Shown here one piece after another: positions 16,308-26,440 of a stretch of 64,000 nt of DNA. The stretch's first letter is position 1, and each line of letters starts with the position of its first letter. This stretch comes from Bradyrhizobium algeriense. GTDB lineage: Bacteria > Pseudomonadota > Alphaproteobacteria > Rhizobiales > Xanthobacteraceae. The notes beneath the pieces are model-generated. The model made no database searches. It worked only from the letters and a program-made list of their open reading frames with translations, and had not been told where the DNA came from. The translations under genes were made by a program, and so were the position numbers. Location: the NCBI RefSeq assembly GCF_036924595.1, contig NZ_JAZHRV010000001.1:6847501-6911500 (forward strand). Direction: 5' to 3'.

Positions 16308-17813
16308 TTACGCCGCTGCGGTCAGCCCGACCTTCGTTTGCGCGCCCGATACGATCCGGCCAAGCGCCAGCAGGACCTTGGAAGTGAAGTCTTCATTCAG
16401 GACGCGCGTGCTGTCACAGAAGGCCTGCAGCACGGTCACGAACTCGGCCTTGTTCTGCAGAAGCTCGCGGTCGTCGGCAGTCGCGAGCATTTTGCGCGCG
16501 GCGGCATAAAGCTTGCTCTTTTCCGTCTCCCAGATGCCCGACTTCCTCTCGATCTCGCCGGTCGGCAAATCGCCGAGGATTTGAAGAATGCTTTCGGGCT
16601 CGTTCAAGCCGGCGTCCTGGCTGTACCACAGCAGGTAGTCCAGTTGCTGGATCATCTCGGCAATTCTTCCGCGCAGATCATGCAACGTCGCATTGAAGCT
16701 ATTTGGCGAGAATTCGCTGGTCTTGCCTTCAAGGAACATGAATCGATACTGCAGTCCGATGGAAATCGCCTTCAGCAGCATCGTTGTAGTCGGATCACCG
16801 TAGTCCTTGTACCTGATCTCGACGATGTAGATGTGAAATTCGCGCACGCCGCTGTAATAGATGACGCTTCGCGCAACGAACATTCTGAACGCGCGGTCCT
16901 TTTCTTGCGAGGTGACGACCTGCCGATTGTCCCGGAAATCGCCGCGCATGGCCGCCGACGTCAGCATTTGAATGGTGGAAGTCCAGCAGCGGGCGATGTC
17001 TTCCTCCCCGATACTTTCGGCAAATTGCGACCAGGGAACCGGCCCGCCTTGCGGCGCCTGAAATCCGAACGAATCAAACCGGCCGAAGAATTCGACGGTC
17101 GCATCCGACAAGGCGTCGCCGCGGCCGGGCTGGCTCGCCGCAAGGCTTGTACGAACGACGATCTTGCGTTCGGGAAAATTCTCCTGGTAGACGCGCTTCT
17201 GCAGTTCAAGATGAACGACGTTGAAGAGACGCGCTGAGGATTCGAGCAATTGCTCATTGAAAGCCTCCTGCTCTTCGTCGGAGAGCTGGATCGACTGGTT
17301 GATGATCCCCTGGATGCGCTTGAACAGCCTGAAGATCGGACTTTTCTTCAAGGCGCCGTTGGCGGCGCCGGCCGGGTTCGCCGGGTTTTTCAGGGCGGCG
17401 GGGTCCACCACCATCGGATCGAACGGTGCATTGATCTGCAGCGCCTGAATATCGGACATGGTCTCCGGCGTCTTGGTGAAGACGGCGACCGGAATCATGA
17501 TCCGGTCCTGAGTCGGAAAATGCTCCATCTTCGGAGAATGCGAGATCGAGGCATCGAAATAGCCGACTTCGAAGCCGGTGAACGAATGGCTCACTTTTTG
17601 TTTGCCGGTGGCTACGACTAGTAGAATGTCGGTGTCATCAAGATCGGCCTTCAGCCGGTCACGCCAGTTCGAGCCAAGCGAGAATTCAACGTCGATGGTC
17701 AGCTTGAGAATGGCGGGATTGAAAGCGCGCCGCAGTTCTTCGGCGATCGCGGTGGCGAGATCCCTATCCTCGGAAGAATAACTGATGAATACGTGGAGCC
17801 GCTCTTCTGCCAT
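16308..17813 (-). CDS. TIR-domain protein with a long uncharacterised C-terminal region
   Basis: 501 residues. Residues 1-135 are a TIR domain: HVFISYSSEDRDLATAIAEE forms the first strand and helix, WRDRLKADLDDTDILLVVAT the middle, and SFTGFEVGYFDAS carries a Glu where NADase-type TIR domains have their catalytic residue. A low-complexity Asn/Pro/Ala linker (about 150-175) leads to some 320 residues I do not recognise. These are mixed alpha/beta with RSVIYYSGVREFHIYIVEIR and helical segments, and may be a sensor. Bacterial TIR proteins often degrade NAD+ or make signalling nucleotides in antiphage defence, but no partner gene of Thoeris or CBASS type is adjacent. ATG 17813 follows GGAGGTGCGAA and is far better than the upstream in-frame start. 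It sits between a tauD fragment and intact tauD. Confidence 0.85.
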   Translation of the reverse strand: MAEERLHVFISYSSEDRDLATAIAEELRRAFNPAILKLTIDVEFSLGSNWRDRLKADLDDTDILLVVATGKQKVSHSFTGFEVGYFDASISHSPKMEHFPTQDRIMIPVAVFTKTPETMSDIQALQINAPFDPMVVDPAALKNPANPAGAANGALKKSPIFRLFKRIQGIINQSIQLSDEEQEAFNEQLLESSARLFNVVHLELQKRVYQENFPERKIVVRTSLAASQPGRGDALSDATVEFFGRFDSFGFQAPQGGPVPWSQFAESIGEEDIARCWTSTIQMLTSAAMRGDFRDNRQVVTSQEKDRAFRMFVARSVIYYSGVREFHIYIVEIRYKDYGDPTTTMLLKAISIGLQYRFMFLEGKTSEFSPNSFNATLHDLRGRIAEMIQQLDYLLWYSQDAGLNEPESILQILGDLPTGEIERKSGIWETEKSKLYAAARKMLATADDRELLQNKAEFVTVLQAFCDSTRVLNEDFTSKVLLALGRIVSGAQTKVGLTAAA

Positions 17814-17993
17814 TTCGCACCTCCGAAATATCATTTTGAATTTTATCGATAGACACTCCGTGCAACGGATGGTTGCGTAACGCGCCAAAGCCTATCCGGC
17901 GCGCAGGCGCGACAAATGTGACGTAGTTCACACAAGAGGGTTTTTATCTGGATAGCGAGATGGCAATAGCGCGTCGCGCCGGACGCGCCATCC

Positions 17994-18887
17994 TCACACC
18001 GGCCGCTCGCCCTTCACCGTCACCCGCGTGCCTGACCTTGTATGCGGCCAGTAGTCCCACATCGCACGGTGCTGGGCGCAGCGGTTGTCCCAGAAGGCGA
18101 TGGCGTTTTCGGTCCAGCGGAAGCGGCACTGGAACAGCGGGTTTTCCGCGTGCTGGTAGAGATAGGCCAGCATGGCGTCGCTCTCGTCGCGGGGAATGCC
18201 TGTTATGAAGCGGGTGAAGCCGCGGTTGACGTAGAGCGCTTTCTTGCCCGTCACCGGATGGGTGCGCACCACGGGATGCTCGGCGCGCGGATATTTCACC
18301 CGGTCGGCGACGCCATAGTTGGCATAGAGCCCGCGATAGGTCTGCTCGCCGTCGTGCAGCGCGGTGAGGCCGTCGAGATAGGCCTTCATCCGATCCGACA
18401 GGGCCTCGTAGGCGGCATACATGTTGGCGAACAGCGTGTCGCCGCCGCGCGGCGGGCATTGCTTGATGTAGAGGATCGAGCCCATCGGCGGCTCGACGTC
18501 GCAGGACACGTCGGTATGCCAACCCTCGCCATTGGCGCGCGGCGAATCCTTGTCGGCATAGATCTTCATCAGCGCCGGGTCGCCCTCATTGGGCGCCGCC
18601 GGGTGCACATGCAATTCGCCGAACTTGCGCCCGAAGGCGAGGTGCTGATCGGGGCTGATGTGCTGGTCGCGGAAGAAGATCACGAGGTTTTCGGCGAGCG
18701 CGCGATGAATCTCGTCCATCTGGCGATTGGAGCGCGTGTCGTCCGAGACCAGATTGCCGATGTCGACGCCGGAAATTTCCGCGCCGATGATCGGGGTGAG
18801 TTTTTCGACGCTGATGGTCTCGTAGGGCTCGGTGTCGCCGGCGGTGTGCCTGTAGCGGGGTCCCTGCTTGCCGGACAACGAGCTCAT
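17994..18887 (-). CDS. TauD/TfdA-family Fe(II)/2-oxoglutarate dioxygenase
   Basis: 297 residues. The iron-binding facial triad is visible as His and Asp in GWHTDVS and His in NRCAQHRAMWDYWP. The 2-oxoglutarate-binding Arg is in SGTRVTVKG. Family members oxidise taurine, other sulfonates, 2,4-D-type herbicides or related small acids. The length and the LYVNRGFTRFITG segment match the TauD/TfdA group, but the substrate cannot be assigned. SD GGGAGAAAC lies six bases before the ATG. It is not linked to a sulfonate transporter here. Confidence 0.9.
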   Translation of the reverse strand: MSSLSGKQGPRYRHTAGDTEPYETISVEKLTPIIGAEISGVDIGNLVSDDTRSNRQMDEIHRALAENLVIFFRDQHISPDQHLAFGRKFGELHVHPAAPNEGDPALMKIYADKDSPRANGEGWHTDVSCDVEPPMGSILYIKQCPPRGGDTLFANMYAAYEALSDRMKAYLDGLTALHDGEQTYRGLYANYGVADRVKYPRAEHPVVRTHPVTGKKALYVNRGFTRFITGIPRDESDAMLAYLYQHAENPLFQCRFRWTENAIAFWDNRCAQHRAMWDYWPHTRSGTRVTVKGERPV

Positions 18888-18920
18888 GGCGTTTCTCCCA
18901 ATCGTTCTTGATTGGGACGC

Positions 18921-19015
18921 ATCGTAGCCCGGATGGAGCGAAGCGCAATCCGGGATCGGTCTATCGGCTCGCGAGAAAGACCCCGGGTTTCGCTTCGTGG
19001 CACCCGAGCTACGAT
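18921..19015. repeat. Imperfect palindromic intergenic repeat
   Basis: The left arm ATCGTAGCCCGGATGGAGCG and the right arm around ACCCGAGCTACGAT form an imperfect inverted repeat. The inner arms AATCCGGG/CCCCGGGTTT add to the structure. It lies between the start of the tauD-like gene and the 3' end of ispG, ending one base before the ispG stop codon. Confidence 0.8.
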
Positions 19016-20302
<1,287 letters not shown>

Positions 20303-20567
20303 GGGGCCTCGAATATCAGGTTTTGGTGACATTCACCAAGGGGGCGGCGAAGGGTCTGTGCGTCCCGTCACATGGGGATTTTTGCGTTGTATATTCAATA
20401 GCTTAAGCCGATGACGGCGACCGGAAGCAGGCGGAAATACCGCAACGTCCGTTAACCGCTATATTGGACAGGAATCGCCGAATTGAAAGGGCGAGCGCAC
20501 TTCCGGACCCCTTTTCATGGCCCGATGCGGGCCCTAGCATCGGCCTGAAATAACGGGAGGCCAACAA

Positions 20568-21443
20568 ATGTCGGGGCGTAACGGGCTCATCTCTACGGCG
20601 GAACTCGCTGATATTCTGGGTCAGGCCGACCTGCGCCTGTTCGACTGCACCACCTATCTCGAACCCGCGCCCGAAGGCAGCAGCCTCCCCTATCTCGCCG
20701 TACCCGGGCGACACACGTTCGAGGCCGGACATATTCCGGGCGCGGATTTTCTCGATCTGCAAAGCGAGTTTTCCGACCCCAATACCGAGCTTCGCTTCAT
20801 GATGCTGGATGTTGCGCATCTCGAGCGGGCGTTCGGCCGTCACGGCGTATCGAACGGCAGCCAGGTCGTGCTGTACAGCATCGGGACGCCGATGTGGGCG
20901 ACGCGGTTCTGGTGGATGCTCCAGTCGCTCGGCTTCGAGAGCGCCTCGGTGCTCGACGGTGGGCTCGACAAATGGAAGCTCGAAGGCCGCCCGCTCGAAA
21001 CCGGACCGGCGCAGGGATATAAGCCGGCAACCTTCACGGCTAAACCAAAGACCGGATTTTTCGTCGACAAGCACGAAACACTCGCCGCCACCTCCGAGCG
21101 AGGCACCGTCGTCGTCAATGCGCTCGGCCCGCAGTTTCACAAGGGCCTCGAGCCCAGCCGCTACGGCCGGCCCGGCCGCGTGCCCGGCAGTTGCAACGTG
21201 TCGGCAGCCACATTGCTCGACCCAAAGACCAAGGCCTTCGTCCCGCTTGGCGAGGCGGATGCCAAATTCAAGGCGCAGGGCATTACGAAAGACAAGCGCG
21301 TGGTCGCCTACTGCGGCGGCGGCATCTCGGCGACGATCGATCTGTTCCTGCTGCACCAGCTTGGTTACGACAACCTCACGCTCTACGACGGCTCGATGGG
21401 CGAATGGGCCAAGGACACCTCGCTACCGATCGAGACGGGTTAG
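20568..21443 (+). CDS. sseA: Sulfurtransferase with two rhodanese domains
   Basis: 291 residues with two rhodanese domains. The N-terminal domain (about 1-140) is the inactive structural one, with PGRHTFEAGHIPGADFLDL. The C-terminal domain carries the active-site Cys in VVAYCGGGISATID. The loop CGGGIS differs from the CG(S/T)GVT of typical 3-mercaptopyruvate sulfurtransferases, so thiosulfate or mercaptopyruvate preference is unresolved. GGAGG precedes ATG 20568. It is a single-gene unit ending before a perfect inverted repeat. Confidence 0.88.
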   Translation: MSGRNGLISTAELADILGQADLRLFDCTTYLEPAPEGSSLPYLAVPGRHTFEAGHIPGADFLDLQSEFSDPNTELRFMMLDVAHLERAFGRHGVSNGSQVVLYSIGTPMWATRFWWMLQSLGFESASVLDGGLDKWKLEGRPLETGPAQGYKPATFTAKPKTGFFVDKHETLAATSERGTVVVNALGPQFHKGLEPSRYGRPGRVPGSCNVSAATLLDPKTKAFVPLGEADAKFKAQGITKDKRVVAYCGGGISATIDLFLLHQLGYDNLTLYDGSMGEWAKDTSLPIETG

Positions 21444-21465
21444 GACGCAAGCTCCGCTCTCTCCA

Positions 21466-21545
21466 CGTCATTGCGAGCGAAGCGAAGCAATCCATGCACC
21501 CGCAAATGAGCAGAGATGGATTGCTTCGCTTCGCTCGCAATGACG
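21466..21545. repeat. Perfect 29-base inverted repeat between convergent genes
   Basis: Left arm 21466-21494 begins CGTCATTGCGAGCGAAGCGA. Right arm 21517-21545 is its exact reverse complement. The 22-base spacer is ATGCACCCGC... It would form a very stable cruciform or RNA hairpin between the convergent sulfurtransferase and EamA genes, and could end transcription from both sides. Confidence 0.9.
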
Positions 21546-21571
21546 AGCTTGGCACCGGACCCCGTCCGACA

Positions 21572-22510
21572 TCACGCCGGCAGGTTCGGATCCGGCACGA
21601 TCTTCGGATCCGGCTTGTTGACGAGATAGAGCCCGGCAATGACCAGCAGCGCCGCGACACCGAAGGCGATGGTCAGCGTATCATGCAGGATGAAATAGCT
21701 GGCCGCGACGCCGAACAGCGGCGTGACGAAGGTGAACGCTGACAATTTGCTGGCGGAGTAGGTCTTGACCAATGCGAACCACAACAGGAACGTCAGACCC
21801 ACCACCCAGAACGCCTGATAGGCGAGCAACGCCAGCGACAGCGGCCCGGGAACATGGGTGATGGTTTCGCCCGATATCCACGCAGCAAGGGCGAGAATCG
21901 GGATCGATATCGCCACCTGATAGCCGAGGCCCTTTTCCGCGGGGGCCTTGATCAGCGCGGTGGTCTTGACGATCAGCGTCGTGGCCGCCCAGAGCGCACC
22001 GCCGACGACGATCAGGAAATCGCCCAGCAAGACCTTCGCGTCGACATTGGTCTGGGGGACGCCGATCGCCAGCGCGACCCCGGCGAAACTCAGGGCCAGG
22101 CCGCCCCATTGCGGCGCTCGCAGCCGTTCGCCCAGAAAGACAAACGAGCCGAGCGCGACGAAGAACGGCGCCACATATAGAAACACCACCGCACGCGACG
22201 CCGACGTCAGCAGCAGGCCACGATAGATCAGCACGAATTCAATGCCGAAGATGGTTCCCGCAATCACGCCCGGCCACAGCGTGCCATCACGCTCGAAGAA
22301 TTTAACGCCGCGAAACCAGCCAATCAGGAGCAGCACCGGCAACGCGCCGATGGAGCGGGCCAATGCCTGCAGCATCGGCGGCACGTCCGCCAACACCAGC
22401 TTCACCGCGATCTGGTTGAACCCCCAGCTCAGGCACAGCATCAGCATCAATGCGATAGCGCCCGGAGTGAGCGCACGCCCGGCGGACAGTTTCACTGGCT
22501 TGGACGACAT
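21572..22510 (-). CDS. EamA-family (DMT superfamily) transporter
   Basis: 312 residues with ten predicted membrane helices in two EamA repeats (RhaT/YdcZ-like). The first repeat begins ALMLMLCLSWGFNQIAVKLV. The second includes GLTFLLWFALVKTYSASKLSAFTFVTPLFGV. Family members export amino acids or other small metabolites; the substrate is unknown. SD GAGGATAG precedes ATG 22510. The Fur-family gene lies 34 bases upstream on the same strand, so the two may be cotranscribed. Confidence 0.9.
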   Translation of the reverse strand: MSSKPVKLSAGRALTPGAIALMLMLCLSWGFNQIAVKLVLADVPPMLQALARSIGALPVLLLIGWFRGVKFFERDGTLWPGVIAGTIFGIEFVLIYRGLLLTSASRAVVFLYVAPFFVALGSFVFLGERLRAPQWGGLALSFAGVALAIGVPQTNVDAKVLLGDFLIVVGGALWAATTLIVKTTALIKAPAEKGLGYQVAISIPILALAAWISGETITHVPGPLSLALLAYQAFWVVGLTFLLWFALVKTYSASKLSAFTFVTPLFGVAASYFILHDTLTIAFGVAALLVIAGLYLVNKPDPKIVPDPNLPA

Positions 22511-22544
22511 CTATCCTCGTGGCCGGCTTGGCGCCGTGTTTTTG

Positions 22545-23030
22545 TTATTTTTGACAGTGAGCGCAGGTGCCGGCGATCTCGACGACGGAGAGCTTTGGCG
22601 CGAATCCGGAGGCGCGCGCCGCCGCATTGAGGCTTTGCGCCACGGGGGCCGCAGGAATTTCGCCAACGGAGCCGCAATGATCGCAGATCAGGAACGCCAC
22701 CATCGACGTCTCGTCGTGGTCATGCGCGCAGGCAAGGAACGCATTGCGGCTCTCGATCCGGTGGACCAGGCCGTTCTCCATCAAAAAATCGAGAGCGCGG
22801 TAGACCGTGATCGGCGCCGGCCGCGGCATCGATTTGGCGAGTTCGTCGATCACCTCATAGGCGCCGAGCGGGCGGTGGCTCGACAGCAGCGCCTGCAGCA
22901 CCTGGCGCCGGATCGGGGTGAATTTCTGCGCCCGCCGCGCGCAAACCGCTTCCGCATGCGCGATCGCTTCCGCAGTGCAGCGGCCGTGATCGTGGTCGGG
23001 CGCGGGAAATGTCGGCTTTGTCAGGGTCAT
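22545..23030 (-). CDS. Fur-family metalloregulator, Zur-like
   Basis: 161 residues from ATG 23030; an in-frame TTG 12 codons upstream has no SD. A winged helix (FTPIRRQVLQALLSSHRPLGAYEVIDEL...ITVYRALDFLMENGLVHRI) is followed by a dimerisation domain. Structural zinc cysteines are seen in LICDHCGSV and, at the end, CAHCQK. The HDHDET stretch contributes metal ligands. The double CxxC layout and the N-terminal DHDHGRC favour Zur over Fur or Irr. It would repress zinc-uptake genes when zinc-bound. No znuABC is adjacent. Confidence 0.85.
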   Translation of the reverse strand: MTLTKPTFPAPDHDHGRCTAEAIAHAEAVCARRAQKFTPIRRQVLQALLSSHRPLGAYEVIDELAKSMPRPAPITVYRALDFLMENGLVHRIESRNAFLACAHDHDETSMVAFLICDHCGSVGEIPAAPVAQSLNAAARASGFAPKLSVVEIAGTCAHCQK

Positions 23031-23141
23031 ATCCGGCCTTTGTAGCAGTTTGAATGCCAATCCCAAAGCCCGGCCACCCGCTGGTTCCCAGCCATGTGCT
23101 GGAAGCGGATCAGGCCACTGTTAACTCGCCATGCAGAATTC

Positions 23142-23171
23142 ATAAGCAAGCTTATCATATCGCAAGCTTAT
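23142..23171. promoter_or_regulatory. Probable MarR operator upstream of the marR-emrAB operon
   Basis: ATAAGC-AA-GCTTAT at 23142-23155 is a perfect inverted repeat. GCAAGCTTAT is repeated at 23162-23171. The pair lies directly upstream of the SD (GGAGG 23172-23176) of the marR-type gene. This is the usual layout for autorepression by a MarR dimer relieved by a ligand. The site is seen; the regulation is inferred. Confidence 0.7.
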
Positions 23172-23184
23172 GGAGGCTGAAACC

Positions 23185-23664
23185 ATGCGCGGTTCCGTGG
23201 ATATGAACTTCCTGTTCACGCTCGGCGAGGTGCAGCGGATGATGCGCGCCTATGCTGACCGGCAGGCGGCGCGCTACGGCATCACCCGCGCGCAATGGGC
23301 GGTTCTGGCCAAGGTCGAGCGAACCGAAGGCCTCAAGCAGTCGGAGCTCGCCGAGCAAATGGAGATGCAGCCGATCACGCTGACGCGGCTGATCGACAAG
23401 CTCTGCGACAATGGCTGGATCGAACGCCGCGGCGACGAGAACGACCGCCGCGTCAACCGCCTCTACCTGCGCAAGGCCGCGCGTCCCTTGCTCGGCAAGC
23501 TCGCCGGGCTTCGCTCCGAACTGACGGCCACCGCGCTCGACGGCATCAACCCCACTGATGCCCACCGCCTTCTCGACCAACTCGACCTGATCAAGGAGAA
23601 CGTTCGCAACGCGATCCAGCATCCGGCGAACGAACCTCCGCGAAAGGAGCAGCGTTATGGCTGA
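23185..23664 (+). CDS. MarR-family transcriptional regulator
   Basis: 159 residues with the MarR winged helix. YGITRAQWAVLAKVERTEGL leads to LKQSELAEQMEMQPITLTRL (recognition helix), and the wing is DNGWIERRGDENDRRVNRLYL. ATG 23185 lies eight bases after GGAGG. An earlier ATG at 23170 would overlap the operator-like repeat and lacks an SD. It overlaps the emrA-like start by eight bases, so the two are translationally coupled. It probably represses its own efflux operon until a toxic ligand binds. Confidence 0.92.
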   Translation: MRGSVDMNFLFTLGEVQRMMRAYADRQAARYGITRAQWAVLAKVERTEGLKQSELAEQMEMQPITLTRLIDKLCDNGWIERRGDENDRRVNRLYLRKAARPLLGKLAGLRSELTATALDGINPTDAHRLLDQLDLIKENVRNAIQHPANEPPRKEQRYG

Positions 23665-24829
23665 TCCGGTGCTCAAATTTCCGCCCGAACAGAAGGGCAA
23701 CCCCGCATCTCCGGAGTCGCGGCCGAAACTCGCGGCCGAGCCGCGCCGCCGGCTGATGGCCGGCATGCGCCGCTACCGCCGCTTCCTGCTGCTGGTGGTG
23801 CTGCCACTGGTCGCGCTGGTGGCCGGCGTGACGTTCTATCTCAATGGCGGCCGCTACGTGACGACCGACGACGCCTATGTCGGCGCGCAGAAGGTGCTGA
23901 TCACGCCCGACATCTCCGGCAAGATCGAGAAGGTCGTGGTGAAAGAGGGCCAGCAGGTTGGTCCAGGCGACGTGCTGTTCGAGATCGATCCCGTCCCGTT
24001 CCGCCTCGCCGTGGCACAGGCCAAGGCCAATCTCGCGCAGACCAAGGTCACCTATGACAATTTGATCGCCGACCTCAGGATCTACGGCCAGATGAGCGAG
24101 CTCTCGCAGCAGGGCATGGACCTGAAGCGGCGTGACGTCGACCGCAAGTCTTCGCTGGTGAAGAACAATTTCGGCTCGCAGCTCGACCTTGACAATGCTT
24201 CTACCGCCCTCGTCACCGCGAGCGCCCAGTTCCAGTTGCTGCAGCAGAAGATCGCCACCGCAAAGGCGCAACTGCTCGGCAATCCCGAACTGCCGCTCGA
24301 CGAATTCCCGCCCTATGCCCAGGCCAAGGCGGCGCTCGATCAGGCCCAGCGCAATCTCGACCACACGGTGATGCGCGCGCCGATGGCGGGCATCGCCACG
24401 CAGGTCGAACAGATCCAGCTCGGCCGCTTCGTGATGGCGGGCGCGCCGGTGTTCAGCATCATCGACACCTCGAACCCCTGGGTCGACGCCAATCCGAAAG
24501 AATCCGATTTCACCTATGTCGCGGTCGGCCAGTCCGTCACGCTCGAGGTCGATGCGTTCCCGAACCACCCGTTCAAGGGCACGGTCGGCTCGCTCTCGCC
24601 CGGCACCGGCGCGCAGTTCGCGATCCTGCCGCCGCAGAACGCGTCCGGCAATTTCGTCAAGGTGGTGCAGCGCGTGCCGGTGCGGATCTATTTCGACAGG
24701 AACGACAAGTTCGTCCGCAAGCTGAAGGCCGGCATGAGCGTCTACGCCACGATCGACACCAACCATCGCCGCTCGCTGTCCGCCCTGCTCGGCATGTCGC
24801 CGGCGGTGGCGAACCAGGACCACGAATAG
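23657..24829 (+). CDS. emrA: Membrane-fusion protein of a tripartite drug efflux system (EmrA type)
   Basis: 390 residues of the HlyD/EmrA family. A short cytoplasmic N-terminus and one membrane helix (about 43-63, FLLLVVLPLVALVAGVTFYL) precede a periplasmic part. That part has a split lipoyl domain (VLITPDISGKIEKVVVKEGQ; APMAGIATQVEQIQLGRFV), a helical hairpin and a beta barrel. It links the EmrB-type pump to an outer-membrane channel not encoded here. AAAGGAG lies seven bases before the ATG. It is the second gene of marR-emrA-emrB. Confidence 0.93.
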   Translation: MADPVLKFPPEQKGNPASPESRPKLAAEPRRRLMAGMRRYRRFLLLVVLPLVALVAGVTFYLNGGRYVTTDDAYVGAQKVLITPDISGKIEKVVVKEGQQVGPGDVLFEIDPVPFRLAVAQAKANLAQTKVTYDNLIADLRIYGQMSELSQQGMDLKRRDVDRKSSLVKNNFGSQLDLDNASTALVTASAQFQLLQQKIATAKAQLLGNPELPLDEFPPYAQAKAALDQAQRNLDHTVMRAPMAGIATQVEQIQLGRFVMAGAPVFSIIDTSNPWVDANPKESDFTYVAVGQSVTLEVDAFPNHPFKGTVGSLSPGTGAQFAILPPQNASGNFVKVVQRVPVRIYFDRNDKFVRKLKAGMSVYATIDTNHRRSLSALLGMSPAVANQDHE

Positions 24830-24833
24830 CGTC

Positions 24834-26390
24834 ATGACAACAGGCGCACCATCGGCTGCCGTTCCCGGCCTGCGCCGGAACATGGTGACGATCTGCGCCA
24901 TGACGGCGACGATCATGCAGGCGCTGGACACCACCATCGCCAACGTCGCGCTGCCCTACATGCAGGGCACGCTGTCGGCCTCTCAAGACCAGATCAACTG
25001 GGTGTTGACCTCCTACATCGTCGCCGCCGCGATCATGACCGCGCCAGTGGGGTGGATCGCCAACCGCTTCGGCCGCAAGCGCATCTTCATCATCTGCTCG
25101 GCCGGCTTCACCATTGCTTCCGTGATGTGCGGGCTGGCGCAGGACATCGGCCAGATGGTGCTGTTCCGCCTGCTGCAGGGCGTGTTCGGCGCGGCGCTGG
25201 TGCCGCTGTCGCAGGCCGTCATGCTCGACTCCTATGCGCTGCATGAGCGCGCGAAAGCGATGGCGATCTGGGGCATGGGCGTGATGATGGGGCCGATCAT
25301 GGGCCCGTCGCTCGGCGCCTGGCTGACCGAGACCTATTCCTGGCACTGGGTGTTCTTCGTCAACCTGCCGTTCGGCATCATCACCGTGCTCGGCCTCGTG
25401 ATCTTCATGGACGAGACCAGGAAGGACGTCGCGCTGCGCTTCGACTGGTTCGGATTCACCGCGCTTGCGATCGCGATCGGCGCGCTGCAGCTCGCGCTCG
25501 ACCGCGGCGAGCAGCTCGGCTGGTTGGAATCCAACGAGATCATCGCCGAGTTCATCATATCGGCGATCGGCTTCTACTACTTCCTTGCGCATTCCCTGAC
25601 CACGCAGCATCCGTTCATCCAGTTCGCGCTGTTCAAGGACAAGAATTTCGTCGGCGGCTGCGTGTTCATGGCCGTGATGGGGCTGGTGCTGTTCTCGACC
25701 ATGGCGCTGTCGTCACCCTTCCTGCAGAACGTGATCGGCTATCCGATCATTACGGCAGGCCTGCTGCTGGCGAGCCGCGGCTGCGGCACCTTCGTGGCGA
25801 TGATGCTGGTCGGCCGCCTGATGCGCCATATCGAGGCGCGGACGCTGATCGTCGCAGGCCTCAGCCTGACCGCGGCCTCGCTGCTCTACATGACCGGCTG
25901 GACCGACCAGACCGGCGTGACCGAGATCGTCATCATCAGCGTGGTCCAGGGCTTTGGCTTCGGCCTGGTGTTCGTGCCGCTTTCCACGGTGGCGTTCCTG
26001 ACGCTGCCCAATCATCTGCGCACCGACGGCACCTCGATGCTGACCTTGATGCGCAATGTCGCGAGCTCGATCGGGATCTCGCTCGTGATCGCGCAACTGA
26101 CGCAGGGCACGCGCTACACCTACGCAGTCCTGTCCGAGCATATCAACCCGTTCAATCATGCGCTGCAGATGCCCGCGGTGCGCGGCATGATCGATCTCGC
26201 GACCGACCAGGGCCGCGCCATGGCGGATATGATGGTCAAGGTGCAGGCGCAGATCATCGCGTTCTCGCACGACTACCAGATGGTGATGATCTTCACCGCC
26301 TGCGCCATACCGCTCGCCATCATGATCGGCTCGACCAAGGCCACGCTGCGCGAGCAATCGGCCGCGCCGGATCATGCGGTGATGGAGTAA
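24834..26390 (+). CDS. emrB: DHA2-family multidrug efflux permease (EmrB type)
   Basis: 518 residues, about fourteen membrane helices, of the major facilitator superfamily drug:H+ antiporter-2 group. Motif A is WIANRFGRKR. Motif C is seen around GPIMGPSLGAWL. LDTTIANVALPYMQG is the first-helix signature. It exports lipophilic toxic compounds in exchange for protons with the preceding fusion protein. It starts four bases after the emrA stop. Confidence 0.94.
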   Translation: MTTGAPSAAVPGLRRNMVTICAMTATIMQALDTTIANVALPYMQGTLSASQDQINWVLTSYIVAAAIMTAPVGWIANRFGRKRIFIICSAGFTIASVMCGLAQDIGQMVLFRLLQGVFGAALVPLSQAVMLDSYALHERAKAMAIWGMGVMMGPIMGPSLGAWLTETYSWHWVFFVNLPFGIITVLGLVIFMDETRKDVALRFDWFGFTALAIAIGALQLALDRGEQLGWLESNEIIAEFIISAIGFYYFLAHSLTTQHPFIQFALFKDKNFVGGCVFMAVMGLVLFSTMALSSPFLQNVIGYPIITAGLLLASRGCGTFVAMMLVGRLMRHIEARTLIVAGLSLTAASLLYMTGWTDQTGVTEIVIISVVQGFGFGLVFVPLSTVAFLTLPNHLRTDGTSMLTLMRNVASSIGISLVIAQLTQGTRYTYAVLSEHINPFNHALQMPAVRGMIDLATDQGRAMADMMVKVQAQIIAFSHDYQMVMIFTACAIPLAIMIGSTKATLREQSAAPDHAVME

Positions 26391-26440
26391 GGCTTGGTTG
26401 GTGTACGCTTGTTTTCCGCATTGCGTGCCGAGCCGGTATT

